NCBI RefSeq assembly: GCF_032362555.1 | Contig: NC_083508.1 | Coordinates: forward strand, 3,873,001 to 3,937,000 | From: Amyelois transitella | Lineage: Eukaryota; Arthropoda; Insecta; Lepidoptera; Pyralidae | Length of the DNA stretch: 64,000 nt | Direction: 5' to 3' | Shown here: piece by piece, positions 27,101 through 37,928 of the stretch | How positions within the stretch are numbered: position 1 is the first letter of the stretch | How the letters are laid out: each line of letters opens with the position of its first letter | Translations under genes and position numbers: made by a program | The notes under the pieces: generated by a model | Told to the model about the DNA's origin: nothing | Database searches by the model: none | What the model saw: the letters and a program-made list of their open reading frames with translations, nothing else

Positions 27101-28137
27101 ATGCCAATACAAATCAATTTACTATCGACATACCTGAATCAGCATGATAAAAATAAGTCCCAGGGGATGAAGCAATGAATGCATACTTATAAGTAGTTTC
27201 ATAAGATATAGGACACTGCGTAACCATAGGAACTCCATCCATATACGGCGTTCCTTTCTGTTCTATACCATGCCAATGTATACTGATATCTTCATTGGGT
27301 ATTTTATTCTTCACTTCTACAACTACTACATCATTTACGCAGACGTTTATTGGAGGTCCTGGTGTCATCCCATTGATGGATATGGATGTCCGACCATTTT
27401 CTAGAACTGTTGGTTCTACGATGAAAGAGTAGTGGCATCGCCTTGGTTTCACGTTGAATTTACAAGGTCGGTAGCACGATGCATCTGTGAAATTAATTCA
27501 TTTGTTATTGCTTATAGGTAGTTGTTAGTAGAAGAATCGTAAAAGCAATTTGTTTACTTCAAAATAGCTGACGGGAATACCAAAATGAGAACCCTACATA
27601 AATAAGCGAATAAACCTATTATGATTTTGTCATTTTTGCCAAGTATATCTATCTCCTTCATTAGTTTTTAATCACTGACGCAATAACTAAGGTAAGGTTG
27701 ACTTGCTTTTATTGATACATAGTTATATATAAACTTGATGGAAACTTGTCTATGTGAATAGATAAACCTATTTCGATTCATTTATTTTTCTAATCTAAAT
27801 CTTTATCTTTGGATTGGTTGTTAACAATATATACTTCATGGAAATCGGCTCAGCTGTTTAAAAAGTGCAAGGGGTAAACAAGTTACCAGTTTTAGTACCC
27901 ACTCAAACATATCGCATTTACTTAAGTTTAGTTCAAATTGCTTATTTTTCTGCATAGTGAAATATGGTGAGAATAATTGTAAATTTACTACCATTTAAGC
28001 TTTACAAACTTACCGGAGCTTTTTGTAGTATCCTCAAAAAGTACGTGCGCATTTGCCGGCGCGAAGCTTTCCAAAGACGCTTTTCCGTTGTTGCTTATAC
28101 TCGTGATCATTAACAAAAAACATACTTCCAACTTCAT
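21144..28137 (-). CDS. MCORP: Multicopper oxidase-related protein (copper-site-deficient laccase homologue)
   Basis: Nine minus-strand exons join in frame to 596 aa: 28014-28137, 27134-27484, 26558-26774, 25691-25854, 23430-23581, 22516-22720, 21994-22194, 21506-21650 and 21144-21375. The start at 28137 gives a hydrophobic N-terminus ([14 protein letters not shown]), a plausible signal peptide. The cupredoxin order of a laccase is kept, but copper sites are broken. HWHG is intact (H111, H113) and H155 is kept, but its partner is D157 (YHAD where Lac2 has WHAH). HPFHLHG has become YTFHLHG. The C-terminal HCHxxxHxxxxM has become ECRSCGQ, so three His and the axial Met are gone while the Cys stays. 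Five of ten ligand His are lost, so oxidase activity is not expected. This fits the MCORP family described in insects, found to lack oxidase activity in Tribolium yet needed for viability and ovary development. The frame is intact across all exons, arguing against a pseudogene. The large introns hold repeat fragments at 21764 and 23260. Confidence 0.88.
21764..21848 (+). repeat. 5' fragment of SINE-like family 1 in MCORP intron
   Basis: Blocks 'cggtgtgtgg', 'ccccggcac' and 'tttccatggatgtcgtaaaa' match the 5' half of the family. It is truncated after about 85 bases. It lies antisense to the host gene. Confidence 0.65.
23260..23331 (+). repeat. Internal fragment of SINE-like family 1 in MCORP intron
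   Basis: Contains 'ggattcttctttaaggcg', 'aacaacctgtcacta' and 'atctcaatttcatca', the middle of the family consensus. Both ends are missing. Confidence 0.6.
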
Positions 28138-28734
28138 TTTAAGTCCTATTCACAATGCTCACAAAATATTATTGTTCATTTACATTTGTTCTTTTTATTT
28201 TTAATGATTAAAAACCGCGGAACGTGAGACGTGACCATGCGTATTGAGCGATAGTTGTATACTGAGAGAATCGTCGGTTTTAGAAAGGTGATTATGGTCG
28301 GTTGGTTAGTATCTTCAACTTTTGTTATTAAAAACTCAAATTTCCGCAGTTCGGCAACAGACAGTATTTTTCCCTTAAATTGCAGCTTTTGAGACAGATT
28401 AAAATTTATAAACACTAGTTCAAGTTCTTACCATACAAACAAAGTAAGATATTTGTTTGTACACGTTGAATTGGCTAATGATTACTTACCACTATACTTA
28501 CACTAGTGATATGCATTTGTCTTATATTAACGTCATTTCAAAATATTACAACAAGCTGAGAGGACTGAGGTCCCCTTACCAATTTACATAATCTGATTAT
28601 ATTATGACTGTTATACATTAATGAAATTCTAAAAAACTTAAGAAAATTAACATTCATAAATATGCAGAATAACAATACTTTCTTGCCGACATATTTAACA
28701 CATTTTTTCAACATTGTAGCTGAAATTATACATT

Positions 28735-28876
28735 CATAAAATCACGCCTCTTTCCCGAAGGGGTAGGCAGAGACTACTTCTTTCCACTTGCCACGATCTC
28801 TGCATATTTCCTTCGCTTCATCCACATTCATAACTCTCTTCATGCAGGCTCGGCGGTTTCGGGTACTTTTGACCTG
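28735..28876 (-). repeat. Interspersed repeat family 2 copy
   Basis: Good minus-strand copy: 'tcacgcctctttcccgaagg', 'ggtaggcagagacta', 'ttccacttgccacgatctct', 'cttcgcttcatccacattca' and 'ctctcttcatgcagg' are in family order, as in the copy at 40512-40722. Confidence 0.75.
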
Positions 28877-29548
28877 AAATCTGATGATGGTTCAGACATT
28901 CCTAAAACCAATTCCATCCTGACCTTTGTACTGAAATTATAATAATAACATATACGTATCCATCGAACTATATCAATGCAAAACATATACTTGACAGTGA
29001 TAAGTAAAACTACTATTACTGTCCACTGTTTGGTAACTTCTTTTGACAATTTGTAGTCTTTGAAAATCATTTCATAAGAGTAGACATTTTTTGTGTTAAG
29101 GTCAGACATGATATTAGTCTAACTGTAGGAAAATGAACATGAATTAGGTAGTTTCTGCAGGCTGAATTGCTAATGACTATATTGCACTATATTTTGTGGC
29201 TATTTTTGGCTGGTGCGTGACTAAGAACTATTTGCTGAGAACCTTGAAAAACCTAAGTGACACAATAGCATTATAAGTAATATTAGAAATGTGTAAAACT
29301 CATCTCGATTTATTTATTAGGGTCCAAGTAGATGATGATAGTGGATAGATAGGATATAGACTAGAGAGTTAGTTATTTATCGTCCATATGTCTATTGACA
29401 TGAAACTTAGGGTTTAGATAAAATTATAATACTTGTACTACCTTATGTATGAAGCAAAATTCCTAAAAGACGAGTATAAATAAACGACTAATTAATTACT
29501 ATAAGATTTATTAAATGTACATAAAATCGTGAAACGATACCTACTAGT

Positions 29549-29597
29549 GAAAAGATGTAGTCTGTCTACCCCTCCGAGAAAGAGGTGTGATTTATAA
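29549..29597 (+). repeat. Short 3' fragment of repeat family 2
   Basis: 'gatgtagtctgtctacccct' followed by 'ccgagaaagaggtgtgattt' is the 3' end block of the family only. Confidence 0.6.
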
Positions 29598-29681
29598 TAA
29601 ATATATGTCACGACAATTGTAATTTGAATCATTTTCAATCATGATCGTCTTGAAGTTAACAATATGTATAATCAAGAAAAG

Positions 29682-32198
29682 TTAAAGTTTGACCACGGTA
29701 ACGAATTTGAACATAGCCTGCAGTGTGGTTGCGAATGTGTAAATGTTCACGGGCACTATATCCGCCGCCAGAAGTTCCACCGGCTGCTGAGCCTGACGAA
29801 GCATCACGAACACCGCCTTCCTCTCATTTACCTCAAAGCGTTCCCAACCACACCCATATACCGCTCTTTCAAATAACTCTGATGCATCAATCAACCTCTG
29901 TCCAAGGAAATTGTAAAGAAAGAAAACTACGAAACAATATAGCAAAATTGGCATGAAAGGCAGCCAAGATTGAATCGGTAAGTAGAAGAAGAAACTGATG
30001 CAGACAGCGTTACCGAAGAAGTTGATACCGATTGGGACACTATAAAGAGTTTTCAAATTACCGACAATGTCTAACAAAAGTACATGCCGTCGAATCATGA
30101 ACGGCAGCTTTTTCTTGACATGTTTGTTGTTCTTGATATCAAAGTGCTTGGCGCTTGTAAAACTGAGCATTTCGTCTGACATCATCTGGTACATTACAGC
30201 GGTGTGACCTATCAGGAACACCAGCAGGGCTTGGAAGTTAAGCACGACTGCCATTATAGAAAGTTCTTCGGCAAGGAGAAGAGTTTGACAGATCTCTCGA
30301 TATGGGCTTGAGTTTAGTGGGAATCCTGAAAATTTATAAAATCCATTATATGTTTTTTGGTTCTAAACACAGAAAACTAAAAGCAACATTTTTTCAATAT
30401 TATATATTGCCGAGAGGTAACATAGCCAGTAAATTTGATGAGTACCTTTATAGAATAAATGATAAAGAGTCTCAGAGGACGAAATAGAGAATCTACACCT
30501 TAACTTACCAACACAAGGCCGCATGCTATACTGACTACTGACATCAATTCTAGCAGGAATGTAAATGAAAGCAGCGTTTGAGCAGTTCATGAAGTAAAAC
30601 GTTAATATCACGACTTTAATGAGAAATAACGCCCTTTCGTGTTTTTTTAATAAGAACTCTGCCGTCCTCGCCATCTCATCTGATTCACGGACTTTACGTA
30701 CTACTTCTTTTATGAGGGGTCTGTAATAAAAATATAGAATCTATGAAAATATTTTTTTAATTATTTATTTACATAGGTGACATGATAAATATGCATCTAT
30801 CTAAATAATTAAGAGGACACTGGCTGTTTGACTTTTAGATATAGAGATATGAAACTCCATAAACCAAAAATGATTAAGATTTATGGAGAAGTAGGAATTA
30901 CCCGAAATTTCCATGGGAACGGAAAAAAATGATTTTTTGTTGAATGCGTGCCCGCAGCTCCTGGTGTACTCTATTGATACTATCTTCATCTTATATTTTA
31001 GAGCCAACTCCTATTAGTTGAGTTCAGTATGTTTACTTTTTCTCTCTATTCCAAAAAAAAAACAATCCTGCAGCACTATTATTTTTGAATAACTTACCTT
31101 TTCGTAAGAAACCAATAGCTGTTATTGGCAGTGAAGCATAGAATGGAGACACTGACCAAATTCTGGACGAGGTCTCCGACATTCTCAGCATCCGAAGTCC
31201 AGAACACCACGCTGCCTGCGCCGTACACATACATCAGCAAGCTAATATGAATGCACCAGAATGACACTGGAATCAGAATTGTTCATTATTCAGTCCAATC
31301 AGAATTAAGATACCCATTTCTACTAACAAGTATTTACTTGAATTTTATCGTATGATGGTATCATTTTTAGTTGACGTTTAAGAGATTAGCCAACATTACA
31401 ACATAGCCAACCTTTGATTTTTTAAATATAACTTGCATCTTGGTGGATACCTTTCTGGAGAAAATAAAATAAATTAATTTATTATTCACAAGTTTTTTAC
31501 GAAACTTTCATAAAAACCTCGTAATTGCCGCTCAACTAGAAATGCATATAAACGTGGTCTTTGCATTTATGTTACTTTTAGAAAGCCAATACAAAATAGA
31601 AAAAGAAATGACAGTACCTTCAACATAATTGCACTTTTCCCTTCGAAAGCGCAACACACAATAAAACTATACACAAATTGATCAGTAATAAAGTTATTAT
31701 TTCAATGTTTTGATTTTATTCTGTTGACTTTTATTCTCAAGTCTGGCAAAAAATATTTTAGTGATACTTTACATGCCATGAAAAGGTATGGTTTTATAAT
31801 CAGCTGCCTTACTGTAATGAAGAAGGAATCCAAACCTTCCACTGAGTAAGAAGTTTGATACGATTTTGAAGTCTTTTAGTCGTCTTCAAAACAAGATGGG
31901 ATCTACTAGGTATACTTCACCAAAATTTACGAATGTTCATGAGGCAATTTTTATTAGGACTTTCTATTGTAACCAAAAAATAAAAGGAAAATAAAACGTA
32001 TCCCATGACAAGGTTCATGATTAGCCCGCCCTACTTCCAAATTCTTTTATTCGCAATATACAAACCCTGCACTTTATCCTTCAAAATTGAAAACCCAGCG
32101 ACGGTCGGAACTGCCATTACAATCTGCAGGAGATTTTCACAGCTGTTTTCAGTGAGACATGTTTTCATATAATTCAATCTCTTTTTAATACTCAACAT
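29682..32198 (-). CDS. Insect odorant receptor (7tm_6 family)
   Basis: Four minus-strand exons, 32066-32198, 31098-31266, 30509-30720 and 29682-30325, join in frame to 385 aa, a normal length for the family. The long last exon carries the conserved C-terminal part: hydrophobic segments, then the motif region around GQRLIDASELFERAVY, an aromatic/basic stretch, and a final TTLQAMFKF helix before the stop. Exon 31098-31266 holds a first hydrophobic segment (SFWCIHISLLMYVYG), and 30509-30720 a helix followed by ILTFYFMNCSNAAFIYIP. The first exon is inferred: Met at 32198, phase match, donor GTTTGT after 32066, and a sequence (LLQIVMAVPTVAGF) fitting the region before TM1. Insect ORs form ligand-gated cation channels with Orco in antennal neurons; the ligand cannot be told. 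The three downstream exons are well supported, the first moderately. Confidence 0.82.
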
Positions 32199-34482
32199 TA
32201 TCCTGGTCCTATTTTCTTCAGTAGGTTAATGTATCCGATGATATAAAAGTGAAGATTGAAAATATTGTCGAACATTTACATTATAATAAGCTTATTTTAA
32301 TTAATGTCCTCGCGACCTTTAATCAAAGCTTACGACAATAATAGCTACTTGAATTACTTACGCTTTCTTGTTTCTCTTGTTATCTTTTTTTTCATGTCCA
32401 ATTCTATTTCAATATAAATTCATGTACCTATAGATATTGTTCACTGAAGATTTAAAATATACATACATGACGTCTCTTTTTGTTACGGGATATACAGAGC
32501 CAACAATCTCCAAAAGACTCCACATAATACGCTCAACTGGATTATTTAAAGATAATAATGAAATTTACATAGGGACAGGAGGCTTAAGCCCGTCTACAAG
32601 CAGAATCTTAAGTTTTACAAGAATTTTCTTGAATTGAAATGAGCGAGAAGAAAAACTGAAAAAAAAATATACAAAATACACATACTAGATCGATTTAATA
32701 ATACTTTTACTGAAAGATAGATTAAATTATTGAAATATGAAACTCAATTTCTCCGTGGATGTCGAAAGACTGACAAGAGAATAAACACTTTCACCTAAAT
32801 GTAACAGCCACAGGTAATAGAGTAGCTCCCTGTTACTTGACTTACCCCCTCATGGATCCTGTCTCCAGAAAAACGGAGCAATGACCGAAAGAAATGAATT
32901 CAAAGCCGTCAATAGCGATGATAAAAACAAAAAGACAAACAATATTTTTATTATATTATGCGAAAGAAACGTAAATCAATAGTAAAGGTATAATTTTAAT
33001 TTCCATAATTAAAGTGTTAAATCAAATTACATGGGATGGAAGTACTCATAAGAGGTGTTATTAGCATTTGATAATAAATATAATTATAGATTGTAATCAC
33101 ACCTTTAAATGTATTTCTTTCAAATGTGCTACTAAGATCTCTAATGGAAATTTATATTAGGTATCTGAATTTAAGAATGACACTTGTCCGTCTATGGATA
33201 TAGAAGCTATGTATGCTATGTTTGCCGTGTGGTTCCCGGCAATACAAAAAAAGAATAAAACCACTCCATCACTTTCCCATGCTTATAAACTTAGATAGGC
33301 TTACAAACTTGGGATTCTTTTTTAGGCGATGGCCTAGCAACCTGTTACAATTTGAATCTCAATTCTATCATTAAGCCAAATAGCTGAACGTGGCCATTCA
33401 GTCTTTTCAAGACTGTTGGCTCTGTCTACCTCGCAAGGGATATAGACGTGACCATATGTATGTATGTCAGAAAGTACAGTTGTTAAGAAGTTTAGCGGAT
33501 GAATAAACTAAGTACACCTAAGTAAACCTAAGTACTGTGTAACCCAAAGGTTGATCAGCTTCCAAGGATCGGGTCCATTCACTTATAAGATGTAAGCAAT
33601 GAGACACAACTTAAAAATAGAAATATCTCAATAGTATACATCGTCACAAAAAAACCATTAGGATCTGTTTCTCACTGTACTGTGTTTACAACACAGCAGC
33701 AACCCGCCATCTATCGCAAAAGCATCAAAGTTTCAACACGAACATTATATCATAGATGGCGTTGTGATCACTCCTTACTTTTACCCTCTCAGTTCGATAC
33801 CTAGATGGCTATAGGTATTCAGTTAGTGTTGGTTGAAACAGATGTGAAAATTACCTACAAAAATTATTGTGGTTATTTTATTACAAGGTCATTTTCGTTA
33901 GAATGTAAAACTTCTTGTTCACTACTAATGCAATTAAATTTTTGCTAGTTCTTTGCTACTGAGAGGTATACAACATTTATACATAATTTTTTTCTCAAAA
34001 TGATTTTCAATAAAAAAAATATCAGAATTAATTGTTCTTAAATGTAAACTCTGTGATAAATAAGTAAAACACGTCTAATACTGCCATGTATATTTCAAGC
34101 AACAATTGACTGAATCTTCTCAAAAGCAAATTTTAACAGACTTACAGCACATACATTTATTAGGTAAGTTTAAAACTCGACATGTCTAAAATGTAAATAA
34201 ATAGTAAAACTTTATAAATACTATCCGTTCAACTACTTATTGTTTAGAGTTTGATTAATTTGAATCACATCAGCACTTCATTAAAGCAACAACATAAAAA
34301 ATATAGCTTTATGGAATCTTATCAGGTACTTATAAGCAAAACTCTGCAAATCTCATAAGGAAGTATTGGTATGACTCATCTTTGGTAACAACGTCTCACG
34401 TAGACCTAAGGGAATGTCTTTGACATTTAAAGCTTCGTTTTCATGTGACACTATACGCCGGCACCGACCGGCACGCCTCGTG
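32199..34482. other. Intergenic region between odorant receptor and GPCR
   Basis: No gene is supported. A near-complete SINE-like family 1 copy is at 33224-33468. The motif GCCATCTA and its complement (33708-33716 and 33766-33774) form a small inverted pair. Confidence 0.5.
33224..33468 (+). repeat. Near-complete SINE-like family 1 copy
   Basis: Begins 'gccgtgtggttcccggca', passes through 'ccactccatc', 'ggcttacaaacttgggattc', 'tttttaggcgatgg', 'ttgaatctcaattctatcat', 'agctgaacgtggccattcag' and 'agactgttggctctgtctac', and ends in the 'atatgtatgtatgt' tail. About 245 bp. Confidence 0.8.
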
Positions 34483-36229
34483 TCAGCTATCTCCACTAAC
34501 ACTCCTCACTCGTCTGATCAACTCCTCAACTCTTTTGTATGGACTTTGACCCCTTTCCTCGCTTACATCAATAAGATAGGGGCCGTTCGATTCCCTGCCT
34601 TCAGGAGTATGGTGGCCGCTTGAGCTATCTGTAATTCTATTCAGAAATGGCTCCACATCAGGCACCGCGGGTGCCGAAATACTCACAACTCTGCTTGCCT
34701 CAGCAGCCGCCGTTTCAGCTTCTTTCTGCCTGAGCCAAACTGGAGAATTAACGTATACTTTTGGTCGCTCCCTCAGAGCGTTACATCTCTCTAACGCTGG
34801 CCTCCTGACGGGGACTGGCGGTCTGTATGCTGCTGGTATTGGTACTCCTCTTCCAATAATAGTACAAAGAAGTCCCTTAAGAGCGGCTCGGAAGTCTTTC
34901 AAATGGTACGCGTAGAGTAATGGATTAATCGCAGAGTTTAGGTGGGAGAAAATGATACAAAAGTAAGTGAGAGAATTTGGGATATCCAAATCAGGCTTGA
35001 ACGTTTTGATAGCGTTGATGGTATAAAGAGGTATCCAACAGATGATGAAGAAGAAGACGATGATAGCGAGGTTTTGCGTCGCTTTGACCTCGCGTTTCTG
35101 AGCTGCCCCCAAGACACGGAGCATGGTGCCTCCAGCCATACGTCCTCGGCTACCTTCTACCGTCATCACCTCACTCATCTGAAACACGAAAAGAAATTAT
35201 GAAAGAACTTTGGAAATATATAAAGAAATTTAGAGAGAAATTTTACATATATCACATGTTTAATTTTTGGTTGTGGGAATGATCGGCCATCGGATTTCAG
35301 GGAAAGGACCATTCTGAAATTCTTCCTATGTATTTCGTAGGACACTAACAACTAGTGTATTATAAATCCCAACACAAGATTCGCTTTAAGCAGACAGCCG
35401 ACCGTAAAATTTAAATATTTTCACGTGATAATTTCGAAAATGAGAAGGAATAGTATTAAAAACTTTGACATGTGAGCGTCACTTGTGCACACTTTACATG
35501 AAATTACCGAGCGCATCCGTCACCATTTGATTCAGCAATAACAATGCCATATCGCAAATGTGACGCCTGGGGCAATTTATATGTCTACTCTGACAAATAG
35601 GTAACACTAGCTTTTACTCGTATATTCGCACGCTCGAGTTTTACAAAAAAAAATCTTATTTTATTGGGAATATCACGGCAAGTATTGTTTTTACTGAGAC
35701 AAAAAGTACCCTATGTCCTTCTTTAGACATTTAATTATAAAATTCAAGAAGACGACTGTTCAGTAATAACACGAGAACCCACAATAAAACAAACCAACAA
35801 TTAAACTTTCTTCCGTATTTATAATATTAGTTTAAGAACACTATTACGACGCCACTTATAAAACAATCAAACAAACATCTAATTCCAATATGGGTTTCCC
35901 AAAAGTTGAGAAGGTCGGGCGAGACTTGCTTTGTGTAAAAACCTTACTTACCCAATCTAGGATTCTGGTCCAAAGGCATTCACTAAACACTTCCATAAAA
36001 GAATTCTCGTTACAAACCTGTTTAACAACGACTCTGTAGATATGAGCATAGAAGCCAGCCAGAAGCACACTCGGGGTGACAATTGTGGCGAAGTACAGGA
36101 ACAGCAGGTAGTTGTAGTCCATGACTTCCACGAAGTAGCACCCTGGAGCAGCCTCCACGTCCGCGTGCCAGCCGAACAGTGGGAGTAAACCCACGAATGC
36201 GCCAGACACCCAGCAAACGGAGATTATAA
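34483..36229 (-). CDS. AdoR: Adenosine receptor-like GPCR, 3' exons only (TM4 to C-tail)
   Basis: Two minus-strand exons, 36018-36229 and 34483-35178, join at a codon boundary. The first encodes TM4 (VIISVCWVSGAFVGLLPLFG), extracellular loop 2 with its cysteine, and TM5 ending in HIYRVVVKQ. The second encodes the third loop, TM6 with the CWxP motif (CWIP), TM7 with NPLLYAY (NPxxY class), and a long tail of about 140 residues. The LPLFGW motif after TM4 and the EVMDYNYLLFLYFATI run resemble insect adenosine receptors as I recall them, so the name is an inference from pattern recognition. These receptors couple through G proteins to extracellular adenosine at the plasma membrane. The 36229 exon starts with two bases of a split codon, so exons for the N-terminus and TM1-3 must lie upstream (above 36.2 kb). 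I did not find them in the window. Confidence 0.8.
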
Positions 36230-36253
36230 CTGAAAAGTACACATGAATTGAAT

Positions 36254-36510
36254 ACATACATACATATGGTCACATCTATATCCCTTGCGGGATAGATAGA
36301 GCCAATAGTCTTGAAAAGACTGAATGGCCACGTTCAGTTATTTGGCTTAATGATAGAATTGAGACTTAAATAGTGACAGGTTGCTAGCCAATCGCCTAAA
36401 AAATATTTCCAAGTTTGTAAGCCTATCCCTTAGTCGCCTTTTACGACATCCATGGCAAAGAGATGGAGTGGTCCTATCCTTTCTTGTATTGGTGCCGGGA
36501 ACCACACGGC
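36254..36510 (-). mobile_element. Full-length SINE-like family 1 copy with target site duplication
   Basis: Runs on the minus strand from 'gccgtgtggttcccggcacc' at the high end to a 'tatgtatgtatg' tail at the low end, about 257 bp. It is flanked by a perfect 13-base direct repeat 'acatgaattgaat' at 36241-36253 and 36511-36523, the mark of target-primed retroposition. No protein-coding frame runs through it. I saw no clear tRNA-type A and B boxes, so the promoter source is undetermined. Confidence 0.85.
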
Positions 36511-36929
36511 ACATGAATTGAATTGGTACAAAAATCAGTGTGAATACTTTTCCGTTTATAAGTATTTGTCTTGATAGCTCGCATCGTTCTGTGGTTTTAT
36601 TTATTATTATAGGCAAAAAAATGGTACTACCATATTATTCGCAATATCACGGTATTCCTACTGCCTGCGTTTTAAATAGCTTGAACTTGTGTATCAGGTT
36701 TATATTTAGAAACGGCTATCAAAAACGCAGGTAGTTGTAATGCTATAATATAAGTATCCGTGGTACACCTGCGAAGCAATCTCTTTTACCTTATTTTTAC
36801 ATCTATTGCTTTAAATATCATTGACTAATTGAAAAGCGCGCTAGCCACTAAGGAAAAAGTTCTTAATTATTTAAGACATAAAAAATTTATAGCTATCGTC
36901 GATTCTGTATTTTCTTGTCCGTGTGTGTG

Positions 36930-37142
36930 CTGTTTGAATATCCCTTACGAGGTAGACAGAGCCAACAGTTTTGAAAAGACTAATAGCCAGTCCATCTGTG
37001 CGGCTAAAATAGTGACAAGTTACTAGCCCTTCACCTACAAGAAGAATACCAATTTATAAGCGTTTCCCTTAGTCACCTTTTACGACATGCATTAGAAAAA
37101 TGTGGCGTGGTCCTATACTTAAGTGTCGGGAACCACACGGCT
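36930..37142 (-). repeat. Diverged SINE-like family 1 copy
   Basis: Minus-strand copy with internal loss. It keeps 'tatcccttacgaggtagac', 'agagccaaca', 'ccttttacgacatgcat', 'gtggtcctat' and the terminal 'cgggaaccacacggc'. The part around the 'attctatcattaagcc' block is deleted. Confidence 0.75.
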
Positions 37143-37837
37143 ATATTCTGTTTCTCTTAAATAATTAAGTACTTTTTTATGTTAGTATCCAGTGCGTTTT
37201 TCAATTAGCAGTCCAGCAATCCATTGTTTGCATACTCATAATGCATCAGAGGCATACGTCATAAATCTATAAAATTAATAAAAGGATAGATGTAAACATA
37301 GAATAAAAATTTCGCGATGATCATAGCATTTTCTATGGTGTTCTCTTCAGCTCGCTTGATACAGATAGCTGTCCTGTGTAAGTATCTACAGAAGTAAGTA
37401 GGTATATGTATAACGACGCATTCTCATTTCATTGTAACTTATCCCGTGTATACTTATTATGAGTCATTCGTACACAATTCGCCACACGAGTTGAATGTAT
37501 TTAGACTATTACGAACAGAGGAATGAAAACCTTGCTGAGAACAATGATGTTTATTCAACTTATATCCTTTTGTTTTTAAGAGGCGATGCGTTCAGAATAA
37601 GTATCGTCGCGAATTACAACGCCAATACCACTGTAAGGTGGTCATTTATGAATATTCGGAGGATTTGAGCCGAGTATAAAAATAACCAGATACCTTTGCT
37701 CCGTACAAACATTTACGTTAGCGTACGTACTCCAGAAATCCAAGTATTCTTAAATATAAGTACTACATATTGTATCCACAATAGAACAAAAATAGAAACG
37801 CGACTTTATGCATAACAATGTTTCTTCTTGTACGCTG

Positions 37838-37928
37838 GGGGCGAGCAACCTGTCACTATTTCAATTCCATCACTAACCATACAGCTCTGTCTACCCCGCA
37901 TATGATATAGACGTGATTATATTGTATG
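37838..37928 (+). repeat. Short rearranged fragment of SINE-like family 1
   Basis: 'gcgagcaacctgtcactatt', 'tccatcac' and then directly 'gctctgtctaccccgca': the middle and 3' blocks with the section between them missing. Confidence 0.6.

Larger units (their letters stand above)
28138..29681. other. Intergenic region between MCORP and odorant receptor genes
   Basis: This holds the MCORP promoter side (just above 28137) and the downstream side of the odorant receptor. No gene is supported. Family 2 repeat copies lie at 28735-28876 and 29549-29597. A minus-strand open frame at 28840-29109 runs into the repeat and has no recognisable domain. Confidence 0.5.

Noticed and set aside
21144-28137. 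Possibility that the second laccase-like gene is a pseudogene
   Set aside because: All nine exons have GT-AG borders, keep the frame and retain the fold-defining segments; only ligand residues are changed.
28840-29109. Minus-strand frame of 89 codons with a hydrophobic stretch
   Set aside because: Its C-terminal part is translated repeat family 2 sequence, and no splice-consistent partner exon was found.
29664-29956. Two plus-strand open frames overlapping the odorant receptor last exon
   Set aside because: They are antisense shadows of a conserved 7tm_6 exon.
36022-36273. Minus-strand frame of 83 codons overlapping the GPCR TM4-TM5 exon
   Set aside because: It is an alternative frame of the true exon, which encodes the TM4-LPLFGW-TM5 sequence in the other frame.
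37290-37395. Minus-strand open segment after an acceptor-like ACAG, considered as a missing GPCR exon
   Set aside because: Its content does not match TM1-3, lacks a DRY-like motif and has no good donor.
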